From contig CP086683.1 in assembly GCA_030544685.1 (NCBI GenBank), positions 1,860,001 through 1,924,000 of the forward strand: DNA of 64,000 bases. The letters run 5' to 3'. The translations under genes were made by a program, and so were the position numbers. This document shows positions 59,711 through 64,000 of the stretch, in pieces (position 1 is the stretch's first letter; each line of letters opens with the position of its first letter). The notes under the pieces were generated by a model. The model was not told the origin of the DNA and did not search any database. It saw nothing but the letters and a program-made list of their open reading frames with translations. Source of the DNA: Pseudomonas sp. B21_DOA. GTDB taxonomy: Bacteria > Pseudomonadota > Gammaproteobacteria > Pseudomonadales > Pseudomonadaceae.

Positions 59711-60267
59711 GTGACGAAATCCAAGTCGAAGGCGAAGAACTGCCGCATTTGCTGCTGGTCGATGACGACTCGACCTTCACCCGCGTGATGGCGCGTGCCA
59801 TGGCCCGCCGTGGCTTTCGCGTCAGCACCGCCGGTTCCGCCGAAGAAGGCTTGACCATCGCTCAGGCCGATCTGCCGGATTACGCCGCGCTCGACCTGAA
59901 AATGGACGGCGACTCCGGACTGGTGTTGCTGCCCAAGCTGCTGGAACTCGATCCGGAAATGCGCGTGGTGATCCTCACCGGTTATTCGAGCATTGCCACG
60001 GCAGTCGAGGCGATCAAGCGTGGCGCCTGCAACTACCTGTGCAAACCCGCCGATGCCGACGACGTGCTGGCCGCGTTGCTGTCCGAGCACGCCGACCTCG
60101 ACAGTCTGGTGCCGGAGAACCCGATGTCGGTCGATCGTTTGCAGTGGGAACACATCCAGCGCGTGCTCACCGAGCACGAAGGCAACATCTCCGCCACGGC
60201 CCGCGCGCTGGGCATGCACCGCCGCACCCTGCAGCGCAAACTGCAGAAGCGTCCGGTCCGTCGCTGA
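59707..60267 (+). CDS. roxR: response regulator RoxR (RegA/ActR family)
   Basis: 186 aa: receiver domain with LLLVDDDSTFTRV and phospho-Asp in LDLKMDGDSG, then a Pro-less linker and a Fis-type HTH, EGNISATARALGMHRRTLQRK. The HTH is the invariant RegA/PrrA/ActR signature. Translated with roxS (ATGA). Confidence 0.95.
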   Translation: MSDEIQVEGEELPHLLLVDDDSTFTRVMARAMARRGFRVSTAGSAEEGLTIAQADLPDYAALDLKMDGDSGLVLLPKLLELDPEMRVVILTGYSSIATAVEAIKRGACNYLCKPADADDVLAALLSEHADLDSLVPENPMSVDRLQWEHIQRVLTEHEGNISATARALGMHRRTLQRKLQKRPVRR

Positions 60268-60306
60268 ACCTGCGCTGAACGACTATCGCCAGCCCTCGCG
60301 ATAAAT

Positions 60307-60345
60307 CGCGCCGATCCTCTATGATCGGCGCGTGTCTGTTGTTTT
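60307..60345 (+). terminator. roxSR terminator
   Basis: CGCGCCGATC, loop CTCTAT, GATCGGCGCG, followed by TGTCTGTTGTTTT. A 10-bp perfect stem. Confidence 0.8.
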
Positions 60346-60363
60346 CTATATCGAGCCTTATCC

Positions 60364-62091
60364 ATGAATCAGAACGCTGAATATTCCGCGGTCAACGATG
60401 CTGTGCGCGGGCAGTTTTTTCGCAAAGTCTGGGCGATGACCACGCCTTACTGGCGCAGCGAAGAGAAGGGCAAGGCCTGGACGTTGCTGATTGCCGTGAT
60501 CGCGCTGACGCTGTTCAGCGTATGGATCGCGGTGTGGTTGAACAGTTGGTACAAGGATTTCTATAACGCCCTGCAGAAAAAGGATGAGGCGGCGTTCTGG
60601 CAGTTGATCCTGTATTTCTGCGGTATTGCCGCTGTGGCGATTCTTGCTGCGGTGTATCGCCAGTATCTGACGCAGATGCTGACCATTCGCTGGCGGGCGT
60701 GGCTGACCGAAAAGCACTTCACCCGGTGGCTTGAACACAAGAATTACTACCAGCTGGAGCAGGGCGGTTACACCGATAACCCGGACCAGCGAATCTCCGA
60801 AGACCTTAATAAATTCACTGCGAACACACTGGCGCTTGGCTTGGGCTTGATCCGTACGGTCGTCAGTCTGGTGTCGTTCTCGATCATTCTGTGGGGCGTC
60901 TCCGGCAGCATCGAGGTGTTCGGTTTCACTGTTCCCGGCTACATGTTCTGGTGTGCACTGGTCTATGCGGCGGTCGGCAGTTGGCTGACGCATTTGATCG
61001 GCCGACGTCTGATCGGCTTGAACAACAACCAGCAGCGTTTCGAAGCCGACCTGCGTTTCTCAATGGTGCGGGTGCGCGAAAATGCTGAAAGCATCGCGTT
61101 GTACAACGGCGAGCCGAATGAAAATCGGCGCTTGAGCAATCGTTTCGGGCTGGTCTGGCATAACTTCTGGGACATCATGCGCGTGTCCAAGCGCCTGACG
61201 TTCTTTACTTCGGGCTATGGGCAGATCGCGATCATTTTCCCGTTCATTGTTGCCGCGCCACGTTATTTCAGCGGCAAGATCGAGCTGGGTGAGCTGATGC
61301 AAATCAACTCGGCGTTCGGCAATGTGCAGGAGAACTTCAGTTGGTTCATCAGCGCTTACCAGGATCTGGCCGAGTGGCGCGCCACTTGCGATCGTCTGCT
61401 GAGTTTCCGCAATGCCATGAGCAACAACGAGGAGCGCGTGCCCGCCATCGATGTGCAGAACCAGGGCAGCGAATTGCAGGTGCACAGCCTCGGCCTGGAC
61501 CTGGCCGATGGACGTCATTTGCTGACCGACGCCGACATGACTGTGGAGCCGGGTGAGCGCGTGATGCTCAGCGGCCGTTCCGGCAGCGGCAAGTCGACAC
61601 TGCTGCGGGCGATGGGGCATTTGTGGCCGGCGGGCCACGGCAATATTCGTTTGCCGGCAGCGCGTTATCTGTTCCTGCCGCAGAAGCCTTATCTGCCCAT
61701 CGGTACATTGCGTGAGGCGCTGAGTTATCCACAACCCGGTGACACCTATGCGCCGGAGCGTTATGCACAGGTGCTGGAAACCTGCCGTTTGCCACATCTG
61801 CTCGGGCGGCTCGATGAGGCCAATCACTGGCAGCGCATGCTCTCGCCGGGTGAGCAGCAACGCTTGGCTTTCGCCCGTGCACTTCTCTATGCACCGCAAT
61901 GGCTGTACATGGACGAAGCGACTTCGGCGATGGATGAAGAAGACGAAGCGACCTTGTACCAGGCGCTGATCGATGAGATTCCAGGGTTGAGCATTGTCAG
62001 CGTCGGTCATCGAAGCAGTTTGAAACGATTCCATCCACGGCATGTGCGGATCGACAGCGGTCGTCTGGTCGAACAGGCCATAACTGTCTGA
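60364..62091 (+). CDS. ABC transporter ATPase/permease, SbmA/YddA-like
   Basis: 575 aa. N-terminal membrane domain of the SbmA/BacA-like type with about six TM segments (WLNSWYKDFYNALQKKD, TDNPDQRISEDLNKFT), fused to an ABC ATPase: SGRSGSGKSTLLRAM, LSPGEQQRLAFARALL, LYMDEATSAMDE. YddA-class exporters/importers have poorly defined cargo. Some relatives move antimicrobial peptides or cobalamin; nothing here fixes the substrate. Starts 18 bp after the roxR terminator and is monocistronic. Confidence 0.88.
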   Translation: MNQNAEYSAVNDAVRGQFFRKVWAMTTPYWRSEEKGKAWTLLIAVIALTLFSVWIAVWLNSWYKDFYNALQKKDEAAFWQLILYFCGIAAVAILAAVYRQYLTQMLTIRWRAWLTEKHFTRWLEHKNYYQLEQGGYTDNPDQRISEDLNKFTANTLALGLGLIRTVVSLVSFSIILWGVSGSIEVFGFTVPGYMFWCALVYAAVGSWLTHLIGRRLIGLNNNQQRFEADLRFSMVRVRENAESIALYNGEPNENRRLSNRFGLVWHNFWDIMRVSKRLTFFTSGYGQIAIIFPFIVAAPRYFSGKIELGELMQINSAFGNVQENFSWFISAYQDLAEWRATCDRLLSFRNAMSNNEERVPAIDVQNQGSELQVHSLGLDLADGRHLLTDADMTVEPGERVMLSGRSGSGKSTLLRAMGHLWPAGHGNIRLPAARYLFLPQKPYLPIGTLREALSYPQPGDTYAPERYAQVLETCRLPHLLGRLDEANHWQRMLSPGEQQRLAFARALLYAPQWLYMDEATSAMDEEDEATLYQALIDEIPGLSIVSVGHRSSLKRFHPRHVRIDSGRLVEQAITV

Positions 62092-62100
62092 ACACTCACC

Positions 62101-62191
62101 TGTGGGAGCGAGCCTGCTCGCGAAGGGGCCATATCGGTCGACGAATCTGTCGTCTGAACTACTGCTTTCGCGAGCAGGCTCGCTCCCACAG
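62101..62191. repeat. REPIN (GTGGGAGCGAGC type)
   Basis: Inverted REP pair directly after the ABC transporter stop. Confidence 0.9.
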
Positions 62192-62277
62192 TGAGGTAAT
62201 GTGATCTGCCCGGTGATCGTACAACCCGCTTGAGCTATGATGGCGCCAAGCCGAACTTTCGAGACAAGATACAAATC

Positions 62278-63023
62278 ATGGAAAAGCTGATCGACACCCC
62301 GCGCCTCCCCGCAAGCGCCGTAGCCTCGCCCAGGAATTGGTGACGGTGTTGAGCGAGCAGATCCGTGATGGCCTGCTCAAACGTGGCGACAAATTGCCCA
62401 CCGAGTCGGCGATCATGGAAGCCCATGGCGTCAGCCGCACCGTGGTCCGTGAGGCGATTTCCCGTCTGCAGGCCGCCGGCCAGGTGGAAACCCGCCACGG
62501 CATCGGCACCTTTGTCCTCGACACGCCGAGCCCGAGCGGTTTCCGCATCGACCCGGCCACCGTCGTCACTCTGCGTGACGTGCTGGCAATTCTCGAATTG
62601 CGCATCAGCCTCGAAGTCGAATCCGCCGGCCTCGCCGCGCAACGCCGCAGCCCCGAGCAACTGGCAACCATGCGCGCCGCCCTCGACGCCTTGAACGAAA
62701 GCGCCTCCCATGCCAGCGATGCGGTGTCGTCGGACTTCGCTTTCCACCTGGAAATCGCGCTGTCCACCGGCAACCGCTATTTCACCGACATTATGACCCA
62801 CCTGGGCACCAGCATCATTCCGCGTACGCGGCTGAACTCGGCGCGCCTGGCCCACGACGATCAACAGCACTACATGGGCCGTCTGAGCCGTGAGCACGAA
62901 GAAATCTACGACGCAATTGCCCGACAGGATTCCGATGCAGCCCGCGCCGCGATGCGGTTGCACTTGACCAACAGCCGCGAAAGACTGCGCCAGGCCCATG
63001 AAGAGGCGCAGGCGCAGGGGTAG
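62278..63023 (+). CDS. GntR/FadR-family transcriptional regulator (one apparent frameshift)
   Basis: ATG 62278 reads MEKLIDTPRLP, then breaks at the C-run 62307-62310; one more C gives RKRRSLAQELVTVLSEQIRDG and a 248-aa protein. Winged helix (KLPTESAIMEAHGVSRTVVREAI) and an FCD ligand domain (DVLAILELRISLEVESAGLAA; metal/ligand His residues in FAFHLEIAL and REHEEIYDAI). FadR/GntR proteins usually respond to an organic acid or sugar acid. No catabolic neighbour is visible, so the effector is unknown. Confidence 0.87.
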
Positions 63024-63026
63024 CGC

Positions 63027-63379
63027 TCAACGCACTATGGCGACTTTGAGTTCTTCAGACATTGCGGGAACTTGACCTTGCTTCGAGACGCTGTAACGCA
63101 ATCGGGCATCTGCTGCCGGACTGAGACCTTTCTCAAAATGAGCCTTTTCAATTGCGAAAGGAATGTCCTTGCCCAGATCGGCGGAAGTCAGCGCTTTCAG
63201 GTATTCCCATTGCTTATCGCCGACGACGAGCATCAGTTTTACTCGGTCTCCTGCCGAGGCTTCAGCATATGGAGGTACCACCGCTTCGGTCGGGTCTTTG
63301 ATTGTGCTCACGTAAAGGGTGCCTTTTGACGCTTCTGTGAGTATTGGTGCAGGCAGAGGGGAAGCGTTGCATTAGTCAT
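63027..63379 (-). CDS. conserved-looking hypothetical protein (one apparent frameshift)
   Basis: As written only 94 codons from 63311. Upstream, in another frame, ATG 63379 (RBS AAAGGACC, 6 nt away) reads MTNATLP; adding a base in the run 63358-63361 joins it to PAPILTEASKGTLYVSTIKDPT. Repaired, it is 117 aa, soluble and without signal peptide. PPYAEASAGDRVKLMLVVGD and the spaced hydrophobic pattern suggest an Ig-like or beta-sandwich domain (guess). Convergent with the GntR gene. I do not recognise a family. Confidence 0.65.
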
Positions 63380-63385
63380 GTTCAA

Positions 63386-63449
63386 GGTCCTTTTGTCAGT
63401 ATCAGTCGGCTAAATGCGCGTATTAGTCGCGCGCATTCATTAAAGGACC
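63386..63449 (-). promoter_or_regulatory. RBS-sequestering stem-loop before the 63379 gene
   Basis: On the minus strand, GGTCCTTT (63449-63442) is perfectly complementary to the ribosome-binding site AAAGGACC (63393-63386). Between them AATGCGCG, a 9-nt loop and CGCGCATT form an inner 8-bp hairpin. The ATG is 6 nt past the sequestered site. Confidence 0.6.
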
Positions 63450-63521
63450 GCTGAGCCTGCGCTCGCACCTGTAAGAAATACCAGTCCCGACCAACGGTCA
63501 GAGCGTCAAACCCGCAACCCA

Positions 63522-63902
63522 TTACGCCTCGACCCGCAGCCTCAGCGGCAGCGAATACGGCTCCATACTCGACTCATCACGAAACTTGTAGCGCAGCTCC
63601 ACCTCGCGGTTCAGGTACGGTTGCAGCGCCTCTTTCGGCAACTGCACCTCGATGTCGAGCAGCTTTTCCATTTCATCCTCGGCATCGTCCCAAGCGCCGG
63701 TGTCCACTTCATCTCCTTCCCATTCAGGCTCGTCAGCATCACTGCCGAGAATCGCGTAGACGCTCCAGTTTGCTGCGAAATCGCTGGAATCCGGCACCTG
63801 CACGGTGAGGATATCCGGCATCTGCGAGAGCTGAAGCGTCACGCAATCGTCTTGAGCAGGGGCGGTGTGGGAGAGGGTAGGGGCGGCAAAATGCATCGAC
63901 AT
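63522..63902 (-). CDS. hypothetical protein, acidic
   Basis: 126 aa from ATG 63902 (AAGGAAGC upstream; an in-frame ATG at 63929 lacks a ribosome-binding site). Acidic centre DEPEWEGDEVDTGAWDDAEDEMEKLL; C-terminal half VELRYKFRDESSMEPYSLPLRLRVEA looks like beta strands. No signal peptide or membrane segment. Family not recognised. Confidence 0.65.
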   Translation of the reverse strand: MSMHFAAPTLSHTAPAQDDCVTLQLSQMPDILTVQVPDSSDFAANWSVYAILGSDADEPEWEGDEVDTGAWDDAEDEMEKLLDIEVQLPKEALQPYLNREVELRYKFRDESSMEPYSLPLRLRVEA

Positions 63903-63924
63903 AACAGCTTCCTTTGAGTGGTCC

Positions 63925-63942
63925 GCCACGATCCTTCGTGGC
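63925..63942 (-). promoter_or_regulatory. leader hairpin before the 63902 gene
   Basis: GCCACGA, loop AGGA, TCGTGGC on the minus strand, about 15 nt upstream of the ribosome-binding site. No T-run. Confidence 0.4.
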
Positions 63943-64000
63943 AGTCGACGTATTTTAGGAGCCGCTGGTCTCCTCAGAATTAAACGAATCCAGACCAGAT

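Overview
The window is chromosomal DNA of a Pseudomonas, most likely of the P. fluorescens group. Evidence is the GC-rich coding style, gene order that matches P. aeruginosa PAO1 in several blocks (recalled, not searched), a P. putida-type Cra operator, and many intergenic REP/REPIN palindromes of the GTGGGAGCGAGC type. I see no rRNA, prophage, insertion sequence, transposase or CRISPR array.

Layout. 1-10.8 kb is the housekeeping block: glmM end, tpiA, secG, tRNA-Leu, tRNA-fMet, rimP-nusA-infB-rbfA-truB-rpsO-pnp, tRNA-Thr. 11-18.4 kb holds a DUF6388 gene, nadC (minus), a DUF1631 gene, ampD-ampE and a chemoreceptor. 18.5-26.2 kb holds a TatD hydrolase and cra (minus), divergent from fruBKA, the fructose PTS operon. 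26.4-34.8 kb holds a PhoD-type phosphatase and a piu iron-uptake cluster: a PepSY-flavodoxin reductase and TonB receptor on minus, and piuC plus a Sel1-repeat gene on plus, around a candidate Fur box. 35-42.2 kb holds speC with an attenuator-like leader, a four-gene osmoprotectant ABC transporter with a CBS-domain ATPase, and prfC. 42.9-56 kb holds a small acidic secreted protein and a large minus-strand peptide-uptake locus: three dppA paralogues, an OprD porin, a fourth dppA, then dppBCDF. 56.6-64 kb holds a DUF6124 gene behind an elaborate predicted leader RNA, a SIMPL protein, the roxSR redox two-component pair, an SbmA/YddA-type ABC transporter, a GntR regulator and two small unknown genes.

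Data quality matters for reading this window. Thirteen genes, several of them essential or highly conserved, are broken by single-base deletions, all inside homopolymer runs (15 sites). Adding one base back restores family-length proteins (TpiA 251, NusA 493, Pnp 701 residues). I therefore read them as under-called homopolymers, and I give repaired gene spans with the break noted.

Most of the window is ordinary core genome. The best leads for something new are regulatory RNA: the multi-hairpin leader before the DUF6124 gene, a perfect sequestration of the ribosome-binding site of an unknown gene at 63.4 kb, and a terminator plus short ORF in the speC leader. There is also a ~375-bp intergenic repeat present in two copies.
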